Positions 1 through 8,777 of a DNA stretch of 64,000 nt are shown here, in pieces. How positions within the stretch are numbered: the stretch's first letter is position 1; every line of letters begins with the position of its first letter. A program made the position numbers and the translations under genes. This stretch comes from Agelas oroides (taxonomy: Eukaryota; Porifera; Demospongiae; Agelasida; Agelasidae): assembly GCA_949130485.1 (NCBI GenBank), contig OX422190.1:6850167-6914166 (forward strand), in the 5' to 3' direction. The notes under the pieces were generated by a model. That model was not told the origin of the DNA, made no database searches, and saw nothing but the letters and a program-made list of their open reading frames with translations.

Positions 1-139
1 ACAAAATGTTTTTGCCTACTTGTAGATTAGAAATTGTTATGTATGTCCACTTTAATACAAAGTTGGTTGTATATTTGAATCCTGGCAGTGTATGTTGAAG
101 TTGTGAATGTTTTTCCCCCTTCCCCCATCTCTTTCCTAG

Positions 140-3100
140 CTGCACTTTGTTAGCAGTGCCAGTGGGTTCTACTTTGTGTATGACTTTTGTCTCTATGGCA
201 ACATGAGTGCTCTTGCCTCTTATACCATTCGATACCTGCCTCTGTGTGTGGTACTACTGCTGTGCCCTCTTGTGGTTCTACTGAGGTGTGTGACATCATT
301 AACTTGTGCCTTCCTGAGTGTAATTGCATTTTGAACATCTACACCATTCTCATTGTGGCTATTATAGTTTTGCATATGCATACTCTCCATCATATGATGT
401 TAATACATGCCGTTCAGCAGTTGTTTGCAGGCTGCATTCCTGCTACTGTGAGTTGTGTGAATGTGAACATTTAGTATGTATCATTGCACATTGTTTCAGG
501 AAATGCAGGTGGCGCTTGATACAACATCATGGATTGTGGTGGATCCTCCTCCTCCTCTACTCACATTTGGTGCACACCTCCGTGTCCATTCTCGACTGTC
601 CTATGCTGCGAGACCCCAGTGACCAGATTGTCAGACCTGTGAGCTTTTGCATGCATAACCAATTTTTGACACTATTTTGCTTGCTTCAGTTTAGTGCCAA
701 TGGTAGCAAACTATCAACAGTCTCCTCCCATGACATTTACTACAGTAGTTTTCCAGCGACGTTGCCAACCCAAAAGCTAGTGGTACTATTAATAATTGTG
801 GTTGGTGTTGATAGCTTCACATCTAATATAACAGTGTGTACAAGGCTACATAATTATGTTTTTCTTCCATCTGGTAGCGATGGTTCGTCAGTGGAGAGGT
901 TACTTGTTTCTCTGGATCTCACTTACCCCTGGCCTTGCTGGCTATGACTGTGCTTCTCCTCTGCTTCCTACTCATCCCCCTTACCATAGCCATCTCTATG
1001 AACATTCTAAAGGTATACAGATATGATGTGGGGTTGATAGTTACTAAGCAAGAAAGTAATACTGGTATTATCTTGGACATTTCTTCATAAGTAATGTTTC
1101 AAATGTCAAAATGCATGTTTGTTACTGGAGATCTGAAGTACATAGAAAGTCCAGCTGCATATTACATGTACACTAGTGCTTTGATGTTTACATCCTTGTC
1201 TGGTGCACATGCATGTCCCCCCACAGAGGCCACAATGGCTGAGACACTTTATTCATCCTTTGACTGTAGTCTTCAGAGATGAGCTGAAGTGGTGGAGTGG
1301 TGTGGAACTTGGAAGGAGGTTCCTATTCCTGCTGTTCTTCATCCCCTTCCCAAGAAATACGGTTAGTACAGTTCAGTGTTTGTAGGTGTGGCCTACAGGG
1401 ACCTTAAATCTTAGTGTGGGCTTGAGTACAATGTCTTGTTTAAACTACATTAAAAGCTGCCACTGTAGTCAGGTTGATATAGGGATTTTTTCCTAACCCC
1501 CAGCAATTACATAAATGTTTAAGTATGTAGGACCCAGGATCCTATATACACCCACCAAAACTCCCACCTTTTGCCGCTGGTCAATGGTGCTGCACGAAAC
1601 CTTGCAGATGTTAACATGAACAACATTAACTGCACACTAGCATATCCAACAATGACTGTGTTGGCACTTGATTTATACATATGTAAAACAGGTTTACCGT
1701 AATTAAAGCTTGGGGGGGGGTATTTTGAGGCACTTAGTGGGTCCCCAAATGCAATGCCCAACTTTGAAAGACCCTGTACTGTCACACCCCATAGTATGGG
1801 AATTAGTGGGCTGGGTGGGTGGGTAAAACAGCTTTATACTTACCGTATTGTCCCGAGCAAGTGCCCATGGGTGCTCGCAGCTCAAGTACCAAAATTGGGG
1901 GTAGGCGGTTGCACAGAGGAGGTGCTTGAATGGTTCAACTATCCCCACGCAAGCGCCCATCCCAGATGCGAAGTTAGCTGCCAGGGTGTACCGAATTGAC
2001 CTGCATCATCACTTCGCCTGTGCTTCATCAAGGCCAGCCCGACAGTGGAGAAAGCTGTATCGTGCAAGAAAGCGGACCGACTCGTAGCCTTGTTGCCAAC
2101 CTTCCTAAGCGTTCGTCACTTGTAGTATGCGCGAATTTCGTACTGCAGGCGAAGAATGCTGCGAACAAGGCTATGCACGTGTATGTGCGAAACCTTGATG
2201 CCGGATGTCATGGCGCCTGAAGCACATCAGAATGATCACAGCTATGTACGTGAGCTCAGTGGACTTACTTTCGATTCACTACGCAAGAATTTAGCATGGT
2301 GGGCAGTTACACGGAGGACCTCAAAAAACCACAAAACTGTCAAAATTGGGGGGTGGGCGCTTGCTCGGGGGTGGGCGCTTGCTCGGGACAATACGGTAAT
2401 TGATTAACAGGCACACCAGGTTTCTGCATGACGTGCACAAAATGCTTTGTTAGAGGTGAGTGCACAGGACCCTATAGAACAAAATGATGTGCTCCGCACT
2501 TGGTTCGATTATCATTAATTTCAAGTAGTTCACAAGACTAATGCAGTGAACTTAATATATGATGAATTGAAAAACCGAGATTTATTTCATGTATTAAGAG
2601 TGCTAAATGTGCTTTACTGGATTAGTAACTTGGCTTACTGCATGGTTTGTTTTCTTTCTCACCATGTATAGGCAGCTCCAACACTCGTATTGGCAATTGT
2701 TATAACGGTCTATGGATTTGCACAGCCATACAAAAGTCTGATTGCAAACATCCTTGAGATGGGTGTCCAAGTAAACTTTCTCTTGTTGCTGTTGATTGAA
2801 GCTACATCAGGCATTCGTGATCTACATTTCACATTTCCACCCCTCCTGCAAAGTAATTCAAAATTTGATCCTGAATGTGTAGACTCTCCGACGGGGATTG
2901 CACCAATCACATGGATCCTGATGCCCTTCTACTACCTACCACTGTTTGTATTTGTGGTGGTTGCATGTGTTTACTTGGCTGTCTATATAAGGTACATGAC
3001 AGTCTAAGTTTCAACAACAATGTACTGAGTAATCTTGGTGACAGAAAGAGCTATGATAAAAAGCTGCAGATCTTGAACAATAGTTTTTGTGTAGTACATG

Positions 3101-3787
3101 GAAACCCTTCATATAAATCATCTCAGTAATAGCCAACAGTATGGAAACATTTGAAGTTGCTGAATTAGCACTTTCATTCCTCATACTGGTATTATGACTG
3201 TTGTAGGCAAGAAAAGTCTGACTATACTAGTAGCTACCGTACTGTAGTTACAAGAGAACAAGACAAGGATCAATATATTTTATGTCTACTCCATCAATCC
3301 ATGCTCACAGTGTACATATATCAGATTTGATAAGGGAATAAGGATGACTAAAACTGGATAGTGAAATTAGCATTATAGTTAACGGAACAACTCGGCTTAC
3401 CCCTTTTGTGATTGAATATACCTACCTTCAGTGGGTTTTTTTTTGTTTTTTGTTTTTTTGGTGTTGGTCTAAAGTGAAACTAGTAGCTAAAAATGAAAAC
3501 AGTACTGGTAGGAAATGGAAAGGATTGGAATTAATGCCAGAGTCTAGCACAATTGTAGCTAATTAACCACATGCTGAAAGATACATCGAGTCTACTGTGG
3601 GTCTTGTTCTCTCTATAGGAAAAAATTCCTCAAGAAGCCTCTGGACGACAGTGAGCCAGAAGCCATAGAGTACCATCATCACACACGTGAAGTGTTTTTT
3701 CAGTCACTGAGATTTGAGGGTAGTCAGTCAGGGTTTGTTACTCTCACTAACCGTTCTGACAATACAGAAGGGATTGACACAGGTTAA
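140..3787 (+). CDS. Beta-helix-repeat family membrane protein, C-terminal multi-pass region (5' end outside window)
   Basis: I assembled six exons from splice sites and frame: 140-285, 500-638, 878-1012, 1227-1361, 2672-2991 and 3619-3787 (stop TAA). All junctions are GT-AG and all phases agree (2,0,0,0,2). The translation is rich in membrane helices: a hydrophobic run after YGNMSALASYTIRYLP; HHGLWWILLLLYSHLVHTSV; WFVSGEVTCFSGSHLPLALL followed by a long hydrophobic run; LGRRFLFLLFFIPF; VLAIVITVYGF; VNFLLLLLI; and WILMPFYYLPLFVFVVVACV. It ends in a hydrophilic tail of about 55 residues with the motif DDSEPEAIEY. This pattern (FSG-H-LP helix, FRDxLKWW, QPYKSLIANILE) matches, from memory, the membrane part of sponge proteins whose ectodomain is a run of polymorphic beta-helix repeats. 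Those repeats also occur elsewhere in this window. The function is unknown. The N-terminal exons lie before base 1. An exact relative of the last four exons is at 21053-24052. Confidence 0.8.
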
Positions 3788-4257
3788 ACATCATATTATA
3801 TAAATCTGTTTTATGGCATGTGATTGTGATTGAATTCATTACTGTATCCAATGAACTGGTGCAGATTCTAATAAATCTTTATATTGTAGCATCCAAATGG
3901 ATTGGATGTTTTCAGTGAGTTGCATGTGGTTGAGTGGATAAGTGAGATGCCAGGCATCAATGGTCAAGGTCTGTTACTGTTAACCAAGATTATCATTGTT
4001 TTATGGAGATGTAAGCTCACATTTGGATTGGAACTGCACTTTTGGGGCTTTTCATGTTGCACATCGTGACTTTCCAATCATGATACACACCACTTGAATG
4101 TGCAGCTTCTTCATTAACTGATCTGGTATGAGTTTCTGCTTCTTTATTTCTTTCTAACTTTTAATGCTACAACAATGTTACATGGGGTGTACAGCAGTGA
4201 ACAGGGACTACTAGTACTAGCTAATGCAGGTGAACTTGTGACATATGGCTACCTAAC
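677..4257 (+). repeat. Segmental duplication, copy 1
   Basis: This block is repeated in direct orientation at about 20847-24509 with only scattered differences. It begins at TGCTTGCTTCAGTTTAGTGCC and ends at GACATATGGCTACCT. It carries the last four exons of the membrane-protein gene, their introns, one MITE and about 470 bp of 3' flank. The 3' flank (3788-4257) has no recognisable coding sequence. The first two visible exons of the gene (140-638) lie outside the block. One internal segment, 1450-1701, is inverted relative to the other copy. Confidence 0.92.
1841..2398. mobile_element. MITE, TACCGTA family type A (intronic)
   Basis: Terminal inverted repeats start TACCGTATTGTCCCGAGCAA on the left and end TTGCTCGGGACAATACGGTA on the right, about 26 bp each and bounded by TA. 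No transposase ORF is visible, so it is non-autonomous. It sits in the 1362-2671 intron of the membrane gene. It is present at the same place in the duplicate (22036-22609), so it inserted before the duplication. It shares its end sequence with the element at 44520-45257. Confidence 0.75.
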
Positions 4258-4930
4258 ATTCATCGGAAACAGCTATAATTCTTGAAAATAATGCTAGCAA
4301 CAGATACAGTGCTGGTGCAATCTGGGCATTAGCAAGTTCACTACACTTTACTGGAACAAACAACTTCATTGGCAACTCAGCATGGTATGGTGGTGCAATA
4401 CGTGTAGAGGCCAGTTTAGTGGTACTAGTATAACTCTCTGCAGATGTGGGCGCAATCAACATAGCTGACAATGTTGTAGTTACCTTCAGTGGAACAAGCA
4501 ACTTTATAGGTAACTCAGCTAGCAATATAGTGGTGGTGCAATTATTGCGACTAGGAACACATCATTGCATTTCTTTGGAACTAGTGACTTTAGTTATAAC
4601 TCAGCAGGAAATTATGGTGGTGCAATAGCCACACATGACAATGTTGTACTTACCTTCAGTGGAACTCAGTGATCAATATGGTGCATGGTGCAATTATGAC
4701 AAATAACATCTTACTTACATTCAACGGAGCCAACAACTTCAACAACAACTCAGTAGACTCTGGTGGTGCAATTGTCACACATGACAATGTCGTACTTACC
4801 TTCAGTGGAACTCAGTGATCAATATGGTGCATGGTGCAATTATGACAAATAACATCTTAATTACATTCAACGGAGCCAACAACTTCAACAACAACTCAGT
4901 AGACTCTGGTGGTGCAATTGTCACATATAA
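4258..4930 (+). pseudogene. Beta-helix repeat exon remnant
   Basis: Fragments such as LHFTGTNNFIGNSAWYGGAI, VVVTFSGTSNFIGNSAS and NNFNNNSVDSGGAI are spread over changing frames with stops between them. The repeat unit matches the polymorphic beta-helix repeats of the same gene family (extracellular in sponge proteins, from memory). A shifted frame at about 4266-4285 (FIGN, then ILENNASNRYSAGAIWA one base out of frame) is also present at 30548-30570. A further deletion near 4415-4450 removes part of one repeat relative to 30700-30760. A near-identical unit is duplicated at about 4660-4920. It starts exactly where the segmental duplication ends. Clearly broken; probably not translated as a whole. 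Confidence 0.75.
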
Positions 4931-4933
4931 CAA

Positions 4934-5526
4934 AAGACTTAAAAAACATTAAAAATGTAAAAAGATGTAGGGATGGCATGCCAAAAAGTATGCAAACAAG
5001 GTATGGATAATGCAGGAAAGCAAAGGTCAACATATTGGCAAAGCCCCATCCCTACATCTTTTTCACACTACAGTTAGACAGTGCATGGGGGTCGTCTTAA
5101 AATGTTCACAACCTTTACTGGCAGTTCATGGCTGTAGCCTTGTTCTCAGGCCACTTCCTTCTCCCACGTGGCCTGGGAACAAGGCTAGTATGACCCTATT
5201 GGTAGCATTATGTTATACGGAACCTCTTCAACAACTTAAGCAGTGAGTTAGAGTAGACTGCAGATTTATGATATGTGTCGTTAAAGTACATGGCATGGTT
5301 TTAGCATCGTCCCCAGGCCACTTTCCTTCTCCCACATGCCGGCTCAGGAACGAGGCTATAAATATGATCTAGCAGCATTGCATCAGCTGTAGTGTGAAAA
5401 AGATGTAGGGATGGGGCTTTGCCAATATGTTGACCTTTGCTTTCCTGCATTATCCCTACCTTGTTTGCATACTTTTTGGCATGCCATCCCTACATCTTTT
5501 TACATTTTTAATGTTTTTTAAGTCTT
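4934..5526. repeat. Foldback element with 140-bp arms
   Basis: Bases 4934-5073 are almost perfectly complementary to 5387-5526, both arms 140 bp, with a ~313-bp loop. The arms contain AAAAAGATGTAGGGATGG at both of their own ends, so each arm is itself a small inverted repeat. The loop holds two short palindromes of the CTCGT-CCCAG type (5135-5188 and 5302-5358). It has no coding capacity and is inserted in beta-helix repeat DNA. Confidence 0.88.
5135..5358. repeat. Two short palindromes of the CTCGTTCCCAG family
   Basis: 5135-5188 and 5302-5358 each begin TAGCCTTGTTCTCAGGCC or similar and end in its complement. Other members or half-members in this window are at 5940-6005, 13010-13060, 13554-13613, 14637-14665, 15697-15747, 36203-36219, 40026-40093, 42875-42900, 43683-43710 and 57118-57150. 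One frame of these elements reads SLVPRP, a known artefact peptide in gene predictions from marine invertebrates (from memory). Confidence 0.7.
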
Positions 5527-6073
5527 GTTTCTGTACTTTTTTTGATGTTAATCTCAGTTACAGTTAGACCTAAGCCAAAGAAGAATATTTCAAGTGTAAC
5601 CACAACACCACAACTTGAAACGGCGTTGACAGTTTTAATAGTAGTGGTTACAGGCATGTAATAATATAGCCAGCTAGAACCTGCTGAAGGGCCAACCACT
5701 CTCCGTACCAAACTTTGTGAAACCAATTTCATGATTCAGTTGTCAATCACATGACGACTGACCAGCTGCAGCACAGAAAACTATCATACTGACCATCCTA
5801 GCTTTACAGTTCACTAAAGCTGTGAGTAGGCTATTTTTAGTGTAGCTGCAAGTAGGCAGCTGAATGCAGCGCCTTACCTACGTGGTGTTCATAAGCCTTG
5901 CCCAATGCCGCGGGGGGAAAAGACCGTGCCAGTCATGTCCGCTCGCTTGTGTACTCTCGCTTCCAGACCAATGACCGTGGTCTTTGGTCTGGGAACGAGA
6001 CTTCGTGTGCGCATGCGTACAAAATTAGAAAATGGCGTCCTAAGCAACGGACAGCAGCCTCAGAGTGTTGTGA

Positions 6074-6172
6074 ATGGCTTTTATTGACCAGGGTGAATTT
6101 GAAGCTATGAAGACGCTGAGTGGTCGTAGAGCTCCGCGTTGTGATAAGCATCAGTTTCGTGCTAAAATGACG
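6074..6172 (+). CDS. Orphan first coding exon, 33 residues
   Basis: An ATG opens 33 codons (MAFIDQGEFEAMKTLSGRRA, then a basic stretch) and ends exactly at a strong donor, GTGAGTAC, in phase 0. Upstream (5880-6070) is GC-rich with several CpGs and includes GCGCATGCG, which is compatible with a promoter. I found no matching downstream exon; the next 300 bp are simple repeat and beta-helix remnants. It could be the start of a gene whose other exons are far away, a gene fragment carried by a transposon, or chance. I do not recognise the protein. Confidence 0.35.
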
Positions 6173-6475
6173 GTGAGTACTTAAACAGTTTGCGAGATAT
6201 CGTTGTTTGAACAAAAGTCGTAACAAGAAAGAAAGAAAGAAAGAAAGAATACGAAAAATGGCACTTTTGCTATCGCACACTTTTGAGGTTAGCTGTCTTC
6301 CGCGTGGTTTTTGGCCACTTATATGAGTCTTGCTGATCACAAAGGCACTCAAAGAGGAGGCCTGGGCGCTTAAATAAGCTTTTAGCGTGTTTGAGGTGAA
6401 GTTGTACGGCTTTTGCTTAAGTATTGCATATATTGCGCGTCGGCGCCATCCCTACATAGAGAGTCTACCGACTCT
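6173..6475. other. Non-coding stretch with a (GAAA)n microsatellite
   Basis: A short GAAA run at about 6228-6249 follows the orphan exon. Nothing else is recognised before the beta-helix repeats start at 6476. Confidence 0.5.
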
Positions 6476-7440
6476 CTGATTAATACCTTCAGTGGAACAA
6501 ACAACTTCAACAACAACTCAGTAGACTCTGGTGGTGCAATCTTCACATATAACAATACTGTACTTACCTTCAGTGGAACAAACAACTTCAACAACAACTC
6601 AGTAGACTCTGGTGGTGCAATTCGTGCACAAAAGAGCACAGCATTGACTTTCACTGGAACTAGTAGTTTCAGTCTAAATGCCACAGCAGAGTTTGGTGGT
6701 GCAATCTACACAGCTGACAATGTTGTAGTTACCTTCAATGGAGCCAACAACTTCACAGGCAACTCAGCAAACAATGGTAGTGGTGGTGCAATCCATGCAG
6801 TAACCAGCCCATTATTATGGCACTAGTACTTTTAGTTATAACTCTGCCCATTATGATGGTGGTGCTGTTGTCACAGCAAGCGATGCTGTACTCACCATGA
6901 GTGGAACTAACCATTTCATCCACAACTCGGCAAACAATGGTGGTGCAATCTTGGCAGTAGTCAATGCATCAGTGAGTTTCACTGGTACTAGCAGTTTCAT
7001 CAGCAACTTGGCTATGCAAGGTGGAGCTACCTCTGTTAATTCTAACAGCAGACTGGTATTCAACAAAAGCTGTAGCTTTACTAACAAAATGGACATAATA
7101 CAAGAGGAAGCTGTGGGGGTGCAATTTATCTGGGTATTAGTTCAACTTTCTCGATTTTGCCCCACATAATTGTGTGTTGGGAGAACAATCATGCATGCAT
7201 ATGTTTAGGAGGGGCTATTTATGTCTTTAATGCTAATCTCCTTATTTACTGCACAGCGACTCGAATTGCTGCATTTATAAATGCTTCTTTCAGCTCCCTA
7301 GCCAAAATCTCTGTAATGGTCTTGATGTAAAACCTACTTTTAAGAACAACTCTGCTGATGATGCAGGAAGTGTATTATACGGTGGTGCAATAGATAACTG
7401 TGGTCTAGACCCATATGACTCAGGCAAAGTGTTTGACAAG
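6476..7440 (+). pseudogene. Beta-helix repeat exon, 3' part, with frameshifts
   Basis: About eight beta-helix units of the type TFSGTNNFNNNSVDSGGAI run from 6484. The frame shifts near 6815 (LLW, then YGTSTFSYNSAHYDGGAVV). It shifts again near 7125 (into CGGAIYLGISS, WENNHA, GGAIYVFN) and near 7285 (into CFFQLPSQNLCNGLDVK, NNSADDAGSVLYGGAIDNCG). The exon ends at a donor (GACAAG|GTAGTA, 7440). The last conserved segment, with its Cys residues, is what normally follows the repeats and precedes the membrane part in this family (from memory). At least three frame disruptions make it a probable pseudogene. 6600-6830 is paralogous to 32930-34195. Confidence 0.75.
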
Positions 7441-7728
7441 GTAGTACACTAACCACCTTCCAGTGGAATACCACTCTTGTATGTATGGATGAAATACACC
7501 ATGCAGATTAGCTGTTGGTATATGTCAGTTTCGGCTATCGGTGCATAACTACTTGAAAGTAGAGAACACAATAATGAAATTTGAGTAACACGTACCTTAC
7601 AGTTGTTCCACATTGATAGTCTGCACCAAATTCTGGGATGACTCTTTCTCCAAGATTTCCACACGGTTGTGGCAAATGAACTGGTGGGCGGATCTACCCT
7701 TATTGCAGTTGTACTCCAGAGTCCACAA
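7441..7728. other. Spacer between repeat exon and minisatellite
   Basis: No gene or repeat recognised here. Confidence 0.5.
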
Positions 7729-8190
7729 GGCTGCAAGCATGGCTCCTGCAGAGTCTGCAAGGCTGCAAGCATGGCTCCTGCAGAGTCTGCAAGGCTGCAT
7801 GCATGGCTCCTGCAGAGTCTGCAAGGCTGCAAGCATGGCTCCTGCAGAGTCTGCAAGGCTGCATGCATGGCTCCTGCAGAGTCTGCAAGGCTGCATGCAT
7901 GGCTCCTGCAGAGTCTGCAAGGCTGCATGCATGGCTCCTGCAGAGTCTGCAAGGCTGCATGCATGGCTCCTGCAGAGTCTGCAAGGCTGCATGCATGGCT
8001 CCTGCAGAGTCTGCAAGGCTGCATGCATGGCTCCTGCAGAGTCTGCAAGGCTGCATGCATGCCTCCTGCAGAGTCTGCAAGGCTGCATGCATGCCTCCTG
8101 CAGAGTCTGCAAGGCTGCATGAGCATGGATCCTGCAGAGTCTGCAAGGCTGCATGCATGGCTCCTGCAGAGTCTGCAAGGCTGCATGACT
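7729..8190. repeat. 32-bp minisatellite, about 15 units
   Basis: The unit GGCTGCATGCATGGCTCCTG followed by CAGAGTCTGCAA repeats every 32 bp from 7729; the spacing is 34 once (8113 to 8147). Each unit contains the palindromes CTGCAG and GCATGC. Because 32 is not a multiple of 3 and the unit has no stop in any frame, all six frames stay open across the array. The apparent proteins (QTLQEPCMQPCRLCRSHACS on minus, CMHGSCRVCKAACMAPAESA on plus) are therefore most likely artefacts. Confidence 0.93.
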
Positions 8191-8777
8191 ACTGGAGGCA
8201 AGGGATCTGAGTGGGTCTTTGCATTGCCATGTCCACTTCCAGACAGCTGGAAATAGAATCGGGTCAGAGCTATTACTGTTCATTACCTCAGCATTTGTTG
8301 TAAACGGCTAGAAAGGGACATTTCTTATTGTGAACCCAGGATGTGCTATATATATACCATCTGAAAAATTACGTTAATCCTGGCTCAGTTAAGCAAACTG
8401 TTCACGCAATAAAACCTCTCCCAAGTTCAGAGTTCATTGACAAATAATGACAGCAGACTGATATTGTCCAGTGGTTCTCATAAAGTGTAATGTGAAAATA
8501 TTCTCATACTTTTATCCATCCATCCATCTTCATTCACTTCAGTGCACAAACTGATCATTTCAATAACTTTAAATTCAAATTTAAAAATTTTAAACACCTG
8601 TACAAAGCACAGCTAGGCGCAAAATGATTTTTAAAATTCACCAAATTTTCAAATGCTATTGCTACCTAACACACTCAGCTGAAAATGGGTACAGGTACTG
8701 TTTATGCAAATTGTCCAATTGCGGAAGGGTAGTTGGCTACCAGATGTTCTGCAACATGTATGCACGTGAAGAATAAA
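8191..8777. other. 3' flank of the VWA gene
   Basis: AT-rich non-coding DNA between the minisatellite and the last exon of the minus-strand VWA gene. No further feature seen. Confidence 0.5.

Noticed and set aside
324-947. Single 207-codon open frame as a gene
   Set aside because: It mixes one real exon (500-638) with introns; the true exons, with splice sites and membrane helices, lie in different frames.
7729-8190. CRISPR-like regular repeats
   Set aside because: No unique spacers, no cas genes, eukaryotic context.
7449-8283. Long open frames on both strands reading as Cys-rich or Ala/Ser-rich repeat proteins
   Set aside because: They are translations of the 32-bp minisatellite, open in all six frames with no domain or start context.
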